Positions 38,334 to 47,589 are shown, counted from the first letter of the stretch. The stretch: DNA of 64,000 nt from Sporocytophaga sp. (GCA_024707265.1 JANQAB010000009.1:682001-746000); one strand, 5' to 3'. Notes: generated by a model from the letters alone, not told the origin. A program made the numbers and translations.

Positions 38334-38498
38334 CTAAAATTGTTTTTGAGATAGTTCCTTCTCAATTTTTTTCAAATCAACCGAACTGCAGGAGCAGCCT
38401 TTGTTGCATTGTCCTTCTTGACTAAAGCTTCTATAGCATAGCCTGATTAAATAAGCTAAAGACAAAATAAATAGAACTCCAATCAAAAAGGTTTGCAT
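38334..38498 (-). CDS. FeoB-associated Cys-rich membrane mini-protein (probable)
   Basis: A 54-residue frame, ATG 38498 to TAG 38334, too short for most gene finders. The product is one N-terminal membrane helix (QTFLIGVLFILSLAYLI), a basic stretch, then a Cys-rich segment QCNKGCSCSS and a charged tail ending KQF. A single helix followed by CxxxCxC matches the FeoB-associated Cys-rich membrane protein family, which may assist ferrous iron uptake. No feoA or feoB is in the window, so the role is inferred only from pattern. It lies between the two phosphatase paralogues on the same strand. Confidence 0.7.
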   Translation of the reverse strand: MQTFLIGVLFILSLAYLIRLCYRSFSQEGQCNKGCSCSSVDLKKIEKELSQKQF

Positions 38499-38521
38499 GT
38501 TATTTAATATTCAGTGTGTTA

Positions 38522-39310
38522 TTAATTCCATCGTTGTTTGATCACGGTGCTGATTTCTTCAAATGCTTTTCCGCAGGCTAAAATTTCTTTCCCGGACAGA
38601 TAATCATTTCCTCCATTAAAATCAGTTACTGTGCCACCTGCTTCTTTAACGAGCAGAACGCCCGCAGCTATATCCCAGATTTTGAGATTGAATTCAAAAT
38701 AGCCGTCAAATCTTCCGCAGGCTACATAGGCAAGATCCACAGCAGCAGAGCCTAGCCTTCTGACTCCATGAGTCTTTTTAACGAATTCTTTTATAATTTC
38801 GAAATAAACATCGGTTTTGTCAAGCAAACTGTAGGGAAATCCTGTTCCGATAAGGGATTCTTCAAGTTTTGAATTGGCATTGACAAAAATCCGGGTTCCG
38901 TTCAGATAAGCTCCCCCTTCTTCCCAAGCATAAAAACATTCATTTAAGTTCACTTCATGAACCACTCCTACGATTATTCTTCCTTCTGTCATCAGACCCA
39001 CACTGATTGAAAAGGACGGCACCTTATGAAGAAAGTTGGTTGTTCCATCCAAAGGGTCGATGATCCATGTGTAGGTTTTTTCCTCCCTGCTGATAGTGGC
39101 TTCTTCAGTTATAAAGCCAGCTTCGGGAAGGATATCTTTCAAGCCTTTTACAAGTAGAGTTTCAGACTGCTTGTCGACATATGAAACCAGGTCATTTTTG
39201 CCTTTATGCTCAATTTTAGAAAGGTCAAAATTTTCAAGTTCATGCTTAATGAAGTTGCGCACCTCCTTGGTCAATGAGATTACTTCAAGGCAAAGATGTT
39301 CCAGATTCAT
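38522..39310 (-). CDS. Inositol monophosphatase family protein, copy 2
   Basis: Intact paralogue of the 37287-38083 gene, 262 residues from ATG 39310. It has KNDLVSYVDKQSE, FITEEATISREE, WIIDPLDGTTNFLHK (metal ligands) and IWDIAAGVLLVKEAGG. The reading frame stays open upstream to 39703 and would fuse it to a membrane segment, but that segment belongs to the Lnb-like gene in a shifted frame. The other copy starts at the same Met (MNLEH), which supports 39310. A tandem duplication, with the mini-gene between the copies. Confidence 0.88.
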   Translation of the reverse strand: MNLEHLCLEVISLTKEVRNFIKHELENFDLSKIEHKGKNDLVSYVDKQSETLLVKGLKDILPEAGFITEEATISREEKTYTWIIDPLDGTTNFLHKVPSFSISVGLMTEGRIIVGVVHEVNLNECFYAWEEGGAYLNGTRIFVNANSKLEESLIGTGFPYSLLDKTDVYFEIIKEFVKKTHGVRRLGSAAVDLAYVACGRFDGYFEFNLKIWDIAAGVLLVKEAGGTVTDFNGGNDYLSGKEILACGKAFEEISTVIKQRWN

Positions 39311-40499
39311 ATTGGGTAGTAATTTCTTCTTTTTTGTGATTTTGTAATAAAGGACAAACGACCTAAGGATAATAAGCAGGAGCAATGGGATAATAGCCAT
39401 ATTTATTTCCTGAGGAAGAACGGAAATGCATGCAGTAAAGATCAGAACTACGATTCCATTAAAAAGGAAATAATAACCGGTGTTTACACTTCTTTTCTTT
39501 TTGAATAGAAGAATCGCTGCGATGATGTGTGTTGGAAATGCCCATATTAAATTCCAGTTGTGAACTGTTACTTTATGATCTGTGCCGAACCAAAGAAATA
39601 ACAACAAGAGACCAAACAGGCCAAGTATCAGAAACAGGATTCCGTCCATCGTAAATTTTTGAGGTCTTTTTTTCCAGGTGATAAAAGTAGAAAAAAACCC
39701 CAATCAGCAGCAGGATAGCAAATACCATGGCAGGTGTCACTATCATTCCTCCGTCCTTGGGTGGATTTGCTTTAAAAAGGATATTGTTCTTAGCCACAAA
39801 TGCGGTTTTCCCGGAATCAGAAAGCACAGTCGCATTCCCTATGGCATTCATGAGATGATCCGGGAGAAACATATATTGAGAAGGTGTAGCAATTCTGTCT
39901 GCCGGAGCTCCCAGTCCGAGGTCCATCCCCAGGTCCTGAAATTGTTTATTTACAAGATAGGGATCTATCAATTGCCTGAAGCTTTGATTTTTAAAAGCTA
40001 TATTTTTAAACTGAAGGGAATCTCCTAAAGCAGCTTTAAAGGCATCTCTCAATCTTGAAGAACAATTGTCATAAAAGAAGTCGTATTTATAATATCTGTT
40101 TTCAGGTAAGTAGTTTGTTTCCAAAAAATTATAAAGCTTTTGCTTTTGGGATGAAGTCATGTTTAGCTGCTGTTCTATCACAGATCTTTGCTCCTGTTCT
40201 GCCCCGTAAATCAGATAGTCTGATCTTGAAACAGAAAGCATGTACAAAAGCTTTCCTCTGACAAACTTCGAATAAAACCCAGGGGTATCGAAGTCGAAAG
40301 TGCCATAGTTATAAATTTTATCTATATAATTGGAATCGTCCTTAATCCAAATAGCGCTGTGCCCAAAGCTTGAATACAACTCTTGTCCTGGAGCGACAGT
40401 GATAAGACTCACCCTGGCATAGGGGGAAAGTTGGGGTATTGAAAAAGATAAGAATGGGATAAATACGGATAATAGCAGCAGCCAGAATTTTTTCATCAT
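39307..40499 (-). CDS. Lnb/DUF4105-like membrane protein (probable frameshifts)
   Basis: A protein with a signal peptide (MMKKFWLLLLSVFIPFLSFS) and a periplasmic domain with SSFGHSAIWIKD, YNYGTFDF and FFYDNCSSRLRD (possible catalytic His and Cys). It ends with several membrane helices. It matches DUF4105, the family that includes the lipoprotein N-acyltransferase Lnb described in Bacteroides. The membrane part continues in another frame after an A7 run (T7 at 39667-39673), where one A must go. A second shift in an A6 run (39330-39335) would end it at a TGA overlapping the phosphatase ATG, giving about 396 residues. The second shift is inferred from expected gene structure and is less sure than the first. 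Confidence 0.8.
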
Positions 40500-40628
40500 T
40501 CGTTCAGCGTTTTGAAATCATAAATTAGAAAGGTAAAAATAGGGGATAAGTTCGTATTCAAGCCACTCTTCTTAACAATTAAATAGTTATTAAGGTTACT
40601 TTTTTAGGAGGTGTAGATTTTTAAAGCT

Positions 40629-41270
40629 ATGAAAAGAATAGGTTTTTGGTCAATGGTGCTTCTCGTGATTTCCTTTTCATGTGAAAAAAAGGAACAGGAA
40701 AAACAAATAATTCTGGTTCCGGAAGACCCGGCGCCTATGAGCAAAAACCTTTCTATTGAGCCTGTCATGATGGTGGAGGAGGTGAAAAGCAAGTTCAGAA
40801 AAGGAGCAAAGGGTTGTCAGGAAGGATTTGGGATTTGTGATGTGGTGGCAGTTAAAACAGATACTTTGGTCGGTGAAACAGTGAGTGACACCATTCAGGA
40901 AGAATACAGAGCTAAGTTTGTTCTTAGTAAAGATGATAACGAAATGCTGATTGAGTTTACCGAGCATATTCCACATTTTTCAAATGAATTTGTTGTAGAC
41001 CTTATGTCCGGGGTTCCAGAATTATTTGGTTATGAATATGTAAGATTAATTCCTGGGGTTTACCAGACAGATGGTGGTATCGGAGAATATGGTGGAGTTG
41101 TGGTTAAAGTTGAAAAAGGCAGGAAATTGGAGGAGGAAGCTGTAGGGATGAATTTTTCTCAAAAGGTCTTCCCCAAAAAAGAAGTTTCATTAATTTGGTC
41201 AGAAAATAGTCAGCTATACTATAAAATAAAAAAAACACGGCAACCATCCGTGTTTTTTCATTTAGTTTAG
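40629..41270 (+). CDS. Hypothetical lipoprotein
   Basis: A 213-residue protein with a lipoprotein signal: hydrophobic segment then ISFSC at about residue 18, so probably anchored in the outer or inner membrane facing the periplasm. The mature part has a Cys pair (KGCQEGFGICDVV), a region IEFTEHIPHFSNEFVVD and a Tyr/Gly-rich GVYQTDGGIGEYGGVVV. No family recognised. The frame runs through the terminator hairpin and stops 12 codons after it, which is unusual. The true end may lie earlier if a base in the preceding A run (41227-41235) is miscounted. Confidence 0.6.
   Translation: MKRIGFWSMVLLVISFSCEKKEQEKQIILVPEDPAPMSKNLSIEPVMMVEEVKSKFRKGAKGCQEGFGICDVVAVKTDTLVGETVSDTIQEEYRAKFVLSKDDNEMLIEFTEHIPHFSNEFVVDLMSGVPELFGYEYVRLIPGVYQTDGGIGEYGGVVVKVEKGRKLEEEAVGMNFSQKVFPKKEVSLIWSENSQLYYKIKKTRQPSVFFHLV
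41230..41258. terminator. Bidirectional terminator between two convergent genes
   Basis: 11-bp stem AAAAAACACGG (41230-41240) / CCGTGTTTTTT (41248-41258), 7-base loop, T runs on both strands. It overlaps the last codons of the lipoprotein frame and precedes the stop of the minus-strand neighbour. Confidence 0.8.
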
Positions 41271-41277
41271 TTTAGAA

Positions 41278-41490
41278 TTAAGTTGATAAATGAAGCGATT
41301 TAATGTACTCTTTCATCATCCGGACACCTTCCTTTCCGAATAAAACCTGTGCTAGTTTCAGGTTGTCCCTTTCGAATTGATCCAGATACATTTGACAATT
41401 TTTACCACTATAAAGATTGGTATAGTACTCATAGTTTTTCTTAAATCTTCTTATGAAAAGCTTGAGATTTATTCTTGTGCGCCTGTCCAT
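41278..41490 (-). CDS. Small basic hypothetical protein
   Basis: A 70-residue protein rich in Lys, Arg, Tyr and Leu (INLKLFIRRFKKNYEYYTNLY), predicted helical, with no signal peptide. It is convergent with the lipoprotein gene and shares its terminator. No family recognised. The ATG start and the neat placement before a terminator make it plausible, but there is no functional clue. Confidence 0.45.
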   Translation of the reverse strand: MDRRTRINLKLFIRRFKKNYEYYTNLYSGKNCQMYLDQFERDNLKLAQVLFGKEGVRMMKEYIKSLHLST

Positions 41491-41609
41491 GACTTTTAAC
41501 GTTGGTGCTGGTTATATATACGTGACAGACAAAACCAGGGATTAAAAATGTGGATAAATTAAAGGAGAAATATGCTTTTTCCTTACCATTCACATTCATT
41601 TTGAACCAC

Positions 41610-42740
41610 TTATTTATAAAAATTTGAGAGCTTTTTAACGGTATAATCTATTTCCTCAATAGTGTTGTATTTGCTGAAAGAGAATCTGATATGCCCTCTT
41701 TCAGGGTCAGCTTTAATTGCATTAAGCACATGTGATCCTGCATCTGTGCCACTTGCACAGGCGCTTCCCGCAGAAGCTGAAATTTTGTTTATGTCCAGAT
41801 TAAAAAGCAGCATTTCATTCAAGTCAGAAGGAGGAAGGCTTACACTTAAAACAGTGTATAAACTGTTTTCGGAATCTGCGCAGGCTCCATTAAAATCTAC
41901 CCCTGGTATTTCAGCTTTCAATGAGTTGATCATGTGCGCTTTCAATTTGCTTATATGTTCCTTGTGAGAAGCCATATTCTGATACGCCAGCTCTAATGCT
42001 TTTGCCAGACCAACTATTCCATAAATATTTTCTGTTCCTCCTCGCATGTTGCGTTCCTGGGCACCACCATAAATGAAGGGATCTATTTTGCGATCACCAT
42101 TCACATAAAGGAAACCAACGCCTTTGGGTCCGTGAAATTTATGTGCGGATCCAACAATGAAATCTACTTTCAGCTTTTGAAGGTCGTGTGGAAAGTGACC
42201 TGCAGTCTGCACTGTGTCTGAATGGTAAACAGCGCCATATTTACGGCATAGTCCACCGATACTTGCTATGTCACTAAGGTTTCCGATTTCATTGTTTCCA
42301 TGCATCAAAGAAACAAAGCAGTGGCTGTGGTTGTGAAGAAGATGCTCAAGATCATCATAGTTTATTTCACCCTTCTCATTGAGCTTTACATAGTGCAATT
42401 GAATTTTTCCTTCCTTTTCCAAGTGCTCCAAGGTATGCAACACTGCATGATGCTCGATTGGTGAAGTGATTGCATGCTTGATGTTAAAAGCTTTAATGCT
42501 GCTTGTGATAGCGGTATTGTCGGCTTCTGTTCCTCCTGATGTGAAAAATATTTCAGATGGTGATGTGTTGAGAAGAGAGGCAACTGTTTTTCTTGCTTTT
42601 TCTATAGCAGATTTTGCCTCTCTGCCATGTGTATGTATCGAAGACGGGTTGCCAAAATGCTCTTTAAAAAAGGGCATCATGGCATCCAGTACTATCGGGT
42701 CAAGAATTGTTGTAGCGGCGTTATCTAAGTAGACATGCAT
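41610..42740 (-). CDS. Cysteine desulfurase (NifS/IscS family)
   Basis: PLP enzyme that removes sulfur from cysteine for Fe-S cluster assembly and tRNA thiolation. Motifs: MHVYLDNAAT at the N-terminus, TSGGTEADNTAI, HSDTVQTAG, the PLP Lys K201 in GSAHKFHGPKG, and the sulfur-carrying C328 in SASAGSACASG. At 376 residues it is full length. Its first 20 bases overlap the end of the glmM-like gene, indicating one transcript. No iscU or sufBCD is nearby, so the exact sulfur acceptor is not known. Confidence 0.92.
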   Translation of the reverse strand: MHVYLDNAATTILDPIVLDAMMPFFKEHFGNPSSIHTHGREAKSAIEKARKTVASLLNTSPSEIFFTSGGTEADNTAITSSIKAFNIKHAITSPIEHHAVLHTLEHLEKEGKIQLHYVKLNEKGEINYDDLEHLLHNHSHCFVSLMHGNNEIGNLSDIASIGGLCRKYGAVYHSDTVQTAGHFPHDLQKLKVDFIVGSAHKFHGPKGVGFLYVNGDRKIDPFIYGGAQERNMRGGTENIYGIVGLAKALELAYQNMASHKEHISKLKAHMINSLKAEIPGVDFNGACADSENSLYTVLSVSLPPSDLNEMLLFNLDINKISASAGSACASGTDAGSHVLNAIKADPERGHIRFSFSKYNTIEEIDYTVKKLSNFYK

Positions 42741-44124
42741 GTCTTGAAAGTAGTTCCTTTATGTCCGTAATAATTTTATTGGCAAGGTGATCAGCAGTTG
42801 CCTGTGTCTCGGACTCAGAATAAATTCGGATGATTGGTTCTGTGTTAGATTTTCTTAAATGAACCCACTCTTTATCAAACTCGATCTTCACCCCATCTAT
42901 ATTATTGATGGGTTGCTTGCTGTATTTCTTTCTTATCTCCTCAATCACACAATCCACGTCAATATCAGGAGTAAGCTCAATTTTGTTTTTTGATATATAA
43001 TATGGAGGATATTGCATCCTTAACATTGAAATTGACTTACCGAATTTGGCAAGATGCGTCAGGAACAATGCTATCCCAACTAAAGCATCTCTGCCATAGT
43101 GAAGTTCAGGGTATATAATTCCTCCGTTGCCTTCGCCACCTATCACCGCATTATTTTCCTTCATGGCATTCACTACATTTACTTCTCCTACAGCAGATGC
43201 AAAGTAGCTGCCTTTTGCTTTTTCGGTAACATCTCTTAAGGCCCTTGTTGATGAAAGATTAGAAACCGTGTTACCTGGCTTGTTTTTAAGCACATAGTCA
43301 GCAACTGCAACCAGTGTATATTCTTCACCAAACATGCTTCCATCTTCGCATACAAAGCAAAGCCTGTCGACATCAGGGTCTACAACAATTCCCAGATCAA
43401 ATTTTCCTTTAGAGATTTCATTGGATATATGAGTCAGGTTTTCCGGAAGTGGCTCGGGATTGTGAGGAAATTGGCCGTTAGGCTCACAGAAATATTGACT
43501 TACCTTTTTTACTCCCAATGCTTCCAGTAACATCGGAAGGGCAATGCCCCCAGTTGAATTGACACAATCAATGGCGATTGAAAAATTCCTTTGCTCAATC
43601 AGTTTTTTATTGACTAAAGGAAGTTTAAGGATTGCCTGAATATGCTTTTTAATGTAGCTGTCGTCAGTAGTATATTCCCCAATCTTTTTTATTTCGGCAA
43701 ATTCTGTAGATTCATTCTCTGCAAATTCAAGGATTTTTTTGCCATCTGCTTCTGATACAAACTCTCCTTTTTCGTTCAGCATTTTCAGAGCGTTCCATTG
43801 AATGGGATTATGACTCGCAGTAATTATAATTCCACCAGCTGCTTTTTCCATTGTAACGGCCATTTCCACAGTCGGGGTTGTAGACAAGCCAAGGTCTATC
43901 ACATCAAGCCCCATAGAAATAAGAGTAGAAGTAACAATTCCGGAAACCATTTGCCCTGAAGGTCTTGCGTCTCTTCCTATTACAATTGTTTTCCCTTCAC
44001 CTTTGGACTTGATCCATTGAGCATATCCTGTGGCGAATTTCACAATATCAATTGGAGTAAGACCTTCTCCGCTTTTGCCTCCTATCGTACCCCTAATGCC
44101 TGAAATTGATTTGATTAGTGTCAC
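42721..44124 (-). CDS. glmM: Phosphoglucosamine mutase-type phosphohexomutase
   Basis: Alpha-D-phosphohexomutase family: moves phosphate between C6 and C1 of a sugar, probably glucosamine 6-phosphate to glucosamine 1-phosphate for cell wall precursors. Motifs: SGIRGTIGGKSGEGLTP, the active-site phosphoserine S104 in ITASHNPIQWNALK, the metal loop DPDVDRLCFV, and GEGNGGIIYPELHYGRDA. The C-terminal substrate loop RKSNTEPIIRIYSES resembles GlmM, but phosphomannomutase cannot be excluded. 467 residues. First gene of a two-gene unit with the cysteine desulfurase. Confidence 0.88.
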   Translation of the reverse strand: MTLIKSISGIRGTIGGKSGEGLTPIDIVKFATGYAQWIKSKGEGKTIVIGRDARPSGQMVSGIVTSTLISMGLDVIDLGLSTTPTVEMAVTMEKAAGGIIITASHNPIQWNALKMLNEKGEFVSEADGKKILEFAENESTEFAEIKKIGEYTTDDSYIKKHIQAILKLPLVNKKLIEQRNFSIAIDCVNSTGGIALPMLLEALGVKKVSQYFCEPNGQFPHNPEPLPENLTHISNEISKGKFDLGIVVDPDVDRLCFVCEDGSMFGEEYTLVAVADYVLKNKPGNTVSNLSSTRALRDVTEKAKGSYFASAVGEVNVVNAMKENNAVIGGEGNGGIIYPELHYGRDALVGIALFLTHLAKFGKSISMLRMQYPPYYISKNKIELTPDIDVDCVIEEIRKKYSKQPINNIDGVKIEFDKEWVHLRKSNTEPIIRIYSESETQATADHLANKIITDIKELLSRHACLLR

Positions 44125-44308
44125 TTTTTATTGATTTTATTTTCTGTTTAAAAGCTATTCCTGCCGTAAAAGTAAAAGGTTTTCCGGTATTTTTAGTTTA
44201 TTTAAATAACGTGCCAAAAATAAATTTTATGTCAAAATTTCTGGTTTTTCATGGTGAAATTTTTAACTGTAAAACCTTATAATTGTATAGAACTAGGAAG
44301 AGCAAAAA

Positions 44309-45127
44309 ATGATTTACAATGATTTAAATAAAAGTGAAAGACGAAAAGAGATGCTTTCTGCTTTTGACAAACTACTTACTATCATGGACGAACTGAGAGA
44401 AAAGTGTCCTTGGGATAAAAAGCAAACGATAGAGTCTCTCAGATACCTGACTATTGAAGAAACATTTGAGCTTTCTGACGCAATTGTTGAAAAAAATACT
44501 GATGAGATAAAAAAAGAACTTGGAGACATTCTTTTACATATTGTTTTTTATGCCAAAATAGGTTCTGAAGATAACAATTTTGACATAGCTGACGTGATCA
44601 ATTCTTTATGCGAAAAGCTGATCAGGAGACATCCGCATATTTATGGAGATATTACTGCTGAAAATGAGGAGGATGTAAAAAAGAACTGGGAGCAGATCAA
44701 ACTTAAGGAATCGAATGGGCAAAAGACGGTACTCTCTGGCGTTCCAAAATCGCTCCCGGCATTGGTTAAGGCAATGAGGATACAGGAAAAAGCCAGGGGG
44801 GCAGGTTTTGACTGGGAAAAAAAAGAACAGGTTTGGGAAAAGGTTGAGGAAGAAATGAGCGAATTTAAAGCGGAATTTAATGTTGCAGAAGGAAAGGAAA
44901 TAGAGAAAGAAAGAGCTGAGAATGAGTTTGGTGATCTTATGTTTTCTCTGATTAATTATGCCCGTTTTTTAGATATAAATGCTGAGGATGCTCTGGAAAA
45001 AACCAATAAAAAATTCATCAAAAGGTTTAATTATCTGGAATCGGAGAGCAAAAAAGACGGAAAGGAATTGGGAAAAATGTCTCTTGCTGAAATGGATAAA
45101 TATTGGGAGGCCGCTAAGAAACTTTAG
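44309..45127 (+). CDS. mazG: Nucleoside triphosphate pyrophosphohydrolase
   Basis: Hydrolyses (d)NTPs to monophosphates and PPi, a house-cleaning role in the cytoplasm. Two MazG domains: the first has CPWDKKQTIESLRYLTIEETFELSDAI with the EExxE metal site and KKELGDILLHIVFYA, the second KVEEEMSEFKAE and ENEFGDLMFSLINYAR. 272 residues, full length. An internal ATG at 44351 (MLSAFDKLLTIMDELREK) would also suit, so the first 14 residues are uncertain. Its 3' end overlaps the convergent EamA gene by 14 bases. Confidence 0.93.
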   Translation: MIYNDLNKSERRKEMLSAFDKLLTIMDELREKCPWDKKQTIESLRYLTIEETFELSDAIVEKNTDEIKKELGDILLHIVFYAKIGSEDNNFDIADVINSLCEKLIRRHPHIYGDITAENEEDVKKNWEQIKLKESNGQKTVLSGVPKSLPALVKAMRIQEKARGAGFDWEKKEQVWEKVEEEMSEFKAEFNVAEGKEIEKERAENEFGDLMFSLINYARFLDINAEDALEKTNKKFIKRFNYLESESKKDGKELGKMSLAEMDKYWEAAKKL

Positions 45128-45962
45128 GTTTTTTTAGTGCTATTAAGCTTTTGTAAATATCCGGACTTCCGGCAATTATTAAAAAGGCCATGCCTAAAAC
45201 AGATTGAATGTTGAAAGTTTCTTCAAATGCAAGATAACCCCAAAGGATAGACATGGCGACTCCAAGAAAATAAAATGGAATGAGATTGGCTGCCTTTTCC
45301 TGTTGATATGCTTTTGTTAGAAATAATTGGGCAAAATGGGCTAACAAGCCAATTGCACTCAACAGGAAAATTTCGAAAATCGTCGGATTTTTCCAGTAGT
45401 GAATGGCAAAAGGTGTTACAAGAGGCAGCGAAACCAGAGGAAGATATGTCATTACTTTTACAGGGGGATCATCCCGGTTTATGACTTTGATAGTGAAATG
45501 TGCTCCTGCAGTCATGATTGCAGAGAATACTGCAATTGTTATATCTAATGTTGTCACTCTCAGGTCAAAGCCTTTGATTAATAATACCCCTGAAAATGCC
45601 AGAATCAAAAAGAACCATTGAAGTGTGCTTATTTTCTCTTTTAGAACCATGGCAGCCAGTATACCTATAAACAATGGAGCGAGCTGACTTATAGTAAATG
45701 CCGTTGCCAAGGGTATGTTCTGAAGTGTATAATAAAAGCTGAAAATGGAAGCGGTTCCGAGCAACCCTCTGAACCAAAGCATGCTTTGCCTGTTACCTTT
45801 CAGACTTAACCCGGATTTATGAAGAAGGTACAAACAAATGCCCAGACTTATCAGAGCCCTGAAAAATGCAATTTGGAATACACTGAATCCGCTTAAGAAT
45901 TTTACAGAAACATGCATAAATGAAAATAAAAAGGTTGAAATAAGCATGTTTCGTTTTCCCAT
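45114..45962 (-). CDS. EamA/DMT-family permease
   Basis: A 282-residue inner-membrane protein of about ten hydrophobic helices in two similar halves, typical of the drug/metabolite transporter superfamily. Visible are FFRALISLGICLYLL and LWFRGLLGTASIFSFYYTLQNIPLATAFTISQLAPLF in the first half, and a second EamA repeat ending GYLAFEETFNIQSVLGMAFLIIAG. Substrate unknown, probably export of a small metabolite. Convergent with mazG with a 14-base overlap and no terminator. The T9SS gene starts 49 bases upstream on the other strand. Confidence 0.85.
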   Translation of the reverse strand: MGKRNMLISTFLFSFMHVSVKFLSGFSVFQIAFFRALISLGICLYLLHKSGLSLKGNRQSMLWFRGLLGTASIFSFYYTLQNIPLATAFTISQLAPLFIGILAAMVLKEKISTLQWFFLILAFSGVLLIKGFDLRVTTLDITIAVFSAIMTAGAHFTIKVINRDDPPVKVMTYLPLVSLPLVTPFAIHYWKNPTIFEIFLLSAIGLLAHFAQLFLTKAYQQEKAANLIPFYFLGVAMSILWGYLAFEETFNIQSVLGMAFLIIAGSPDIYKSLIALKKPKVS

Positions 45963-46010
45963 AGATGACTCTTTTTAGTTTAACAAAGTTAAATTATAAC
46001 CTTAAACCAT

Positions 46011-47063
46011 ATGAAAAAAATTTTATCAGCTTGTTTAGTTCTATTATCAGTGCAAATGTCTAATGCGCAAACACTGACCTCAGCAAACAATTATGAAATA
46101 GGAGATATATTCACAAGTCGTGAATATGAACCGGGAAGTCTTTCTATAGGCGATTTAACTGATCCTGCCACGTCAAGAGATTTTTCAGGAAAGACCTTAA
46201 AAAGCACTTATCAGAATGAAGTAGTCGCAGTTCCTTCCGGAGAAGTAAAAGACTACCCAAATGCAAACTTAGTCCTTCAATCGATTAAAAGTGCAAAGAC
46301 AGAATACCAGTATTATCAGGCTACAGCAAATGAATTGATTAATTGGGGGTACAAAGACACAGATATCGGAAATGCTGTTAATACGGATGGTTATAAATAC
46401 CTTTCCTATCCTTTCTCTTTAAACAGTACTTTTACAGACAATTTTAGCGGGACAGCGACTCTTTCCCTCCAAGGGTTTTCCGGAAGTTCTGCAAGAACTG
46501 CAACTGTTACATCAACAGCGGATGAGGTAGCCTCTCTTGTTTTGAATAATGGGGTTTCTTATGATATTGCTTTAAGGATAAAGAATGTGGCAACAATTAC
46601 AGATAAAGTAACGGTATTTCCATTCCCTGACCCGATTACGGTCACAACGCAAATTACTTCCTTTACATGGTACACTGAAACAGCAAAGTTTCCTGTTTTA
46701 ACAATAGTCTTTTCTGAAACAACAGTTCCTAACATAGGAAATCAATCTCAGATTTTATTTATTCAGAATGCGGTTGAGTCTGCTACGGGAATTGCAACTC
46801 TTGAATTGGCAAAGGAAATCAACCTTTTCCCAAATCCTTCGAACAGCCAGATCTGCCTGACTTATGGTCTGAAAGAAACAATAGAATTAAAGGTGAATGT
46901 AAATTCAATTGATGGCAAATTCATTAAGACCCTTTATGAAGGAAGACAAGCAGCCGGAGATCAGCAGATTTTCGGTGATGTTTCAGGCTTGAAGAAGGGT
47001 ATGTATTATGTTGAAATACTTGCAGGTGAGAGAAGACAGGTTTCGAAGCTTGTGGTTGACTAG
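46011..47063 (+). CDS. Secreted protein with T9SS type A sorting domain
   Basis: A 350-residue protein with a signal peptide (to about residue 20, SNAQ), a beta-rich middle of unknown function (about 21-270), and a C-terminal sorting domain from INLFPNPSNSQICLTYGL to the final SKLVVD. It should be exported across the outer membrane by the type IX system and attached or released. No enzymatic motif recognised. Transcribed alone with a terminator 20 bases after its stop. It is divergent from the EamA gene across 49 bases. Confidence 0.8.
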   Translation: MKKILSACLVLLSVQMSNAQTLTSANNYEIGDIFTSREYEPGSLSIGDLTDPATSRDFSGKTLKSTYQNEVVAVPSGEVKDYPNANLVLQSIKSAKTEYQYYQATANELINWGYKDTDIGNAVNTDGYKYLSYPFSLNSTFTDNFSGTATLSLQGFSGSSARTATVTSTADEVASLVLNNGVSYDIALRIKNVATITDKVTVFPFPDPITVTTQITSFTWYTETAKFPVLTIVFSETTVPNIGNQSQILFIQNAVESATGIATLELAKEINLFPNPSNSQICLTYGLKETIELKVNVNSIDGKFIKTLYEGRQAAGDQQIFGDVSGLKKGMYYVEILAGERRQVSKLVVD

Positions 47064-47082
47064 GGGAAAGCTATAAAGTGAC

Positions 47083-47121
47083 AAAAAACGAAGAAGTATC
47101 AAAGACCTCTTCGTTTTTTGT
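47083..47121. terminator. Terminator between the T9SS protein and DUF4348 genes
   Basis: 12-bp stem AAAAAACGAAGA (47083-47094) / TCTTCGTTTTTT (47108-47119), 13-base loop. A/T runs allow function in both directions for these convergent genes. Confidence 0.85.
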
Positions 47122-47155
47122 TAGTATGTATTTGGTCCTTAAGGATAACAAGGGT

Positions 47156-47584
47156 TTATAAGTTCACATCTTTATATCTGGTCAGATACCATTTTCCCTT
47201 GATAAGAGTAAAGACGCTTTCAATAATCATTCCTGGATATTCTGGATGCGTTATAGTTTCTGTTACAGTGAAATCAGTTTTCGATAAATCTATTTTGAAT
47301 CCGGTCAAATCATCCCCCTCAGCCTTGAGCATCTTCCATTTATTCTTTTGCCAATAATAAGGACTGTTATCGTTTATATCCATATCATCTGTATTTATCC
47401 CCGGCAAGGGAAACTTAATCCTGCTCATCTGAAATAAGCTATCAGAATAAAACCTTTTTGAAAAAGAATCAAAGTATTCTATTGTATTTGAAGCTGTCCT
47501 ATTTAGATTCTCTGAAGATGAATGCTTTTCATTCGTACAAGCAACAAGGCAAATTCCGAGGAATAACTTAAAGATCATTTTCAT
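47156..47584 (-). CDS. DUF4348 family lipoprotein
   Basis: A 142-residue protein with a lipobox (GICLVAC at about residue 16), so a membrane-anchored periplasmic or surface lipoprotein. The mature part has FDSFSKRFYSDSLFQMSRIKFPLPG and SPYYWQKNKWKML, then TLIKGKWYLTRYKDVNL, a pattern of the DUF4348 family of Bacteroidota. Function unknown. Its upstream region is the left copy of the 260-bp repeat created by the IS1634-type insertion; before insertion it lay directly downstream of rluD on the same strand. Confidence 0.75.
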   Translation of the reverse strand: MKMIFKLFLGICLVACTNEKHSSSENLNRTASNTIEYFDSFSKRFYSDSLFQMSRIKFPLPGINTDDMDINDNSPYYWQKNKWKMLKAEGDDLTGFKIDLSKTDFTVTETITHPEYPGMIIESVFTLIKGKWYLTRYKDVNL

Positions 47585-47589
47585 GACTA

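Noticed and set aside
38522..39703. Membrane-anchored inositol monophosphatase fusion
   Set aside because: The membrane part is the shifted continuation of the Lnb-like gene, and the paralogue starts at the equivalent of 39310.
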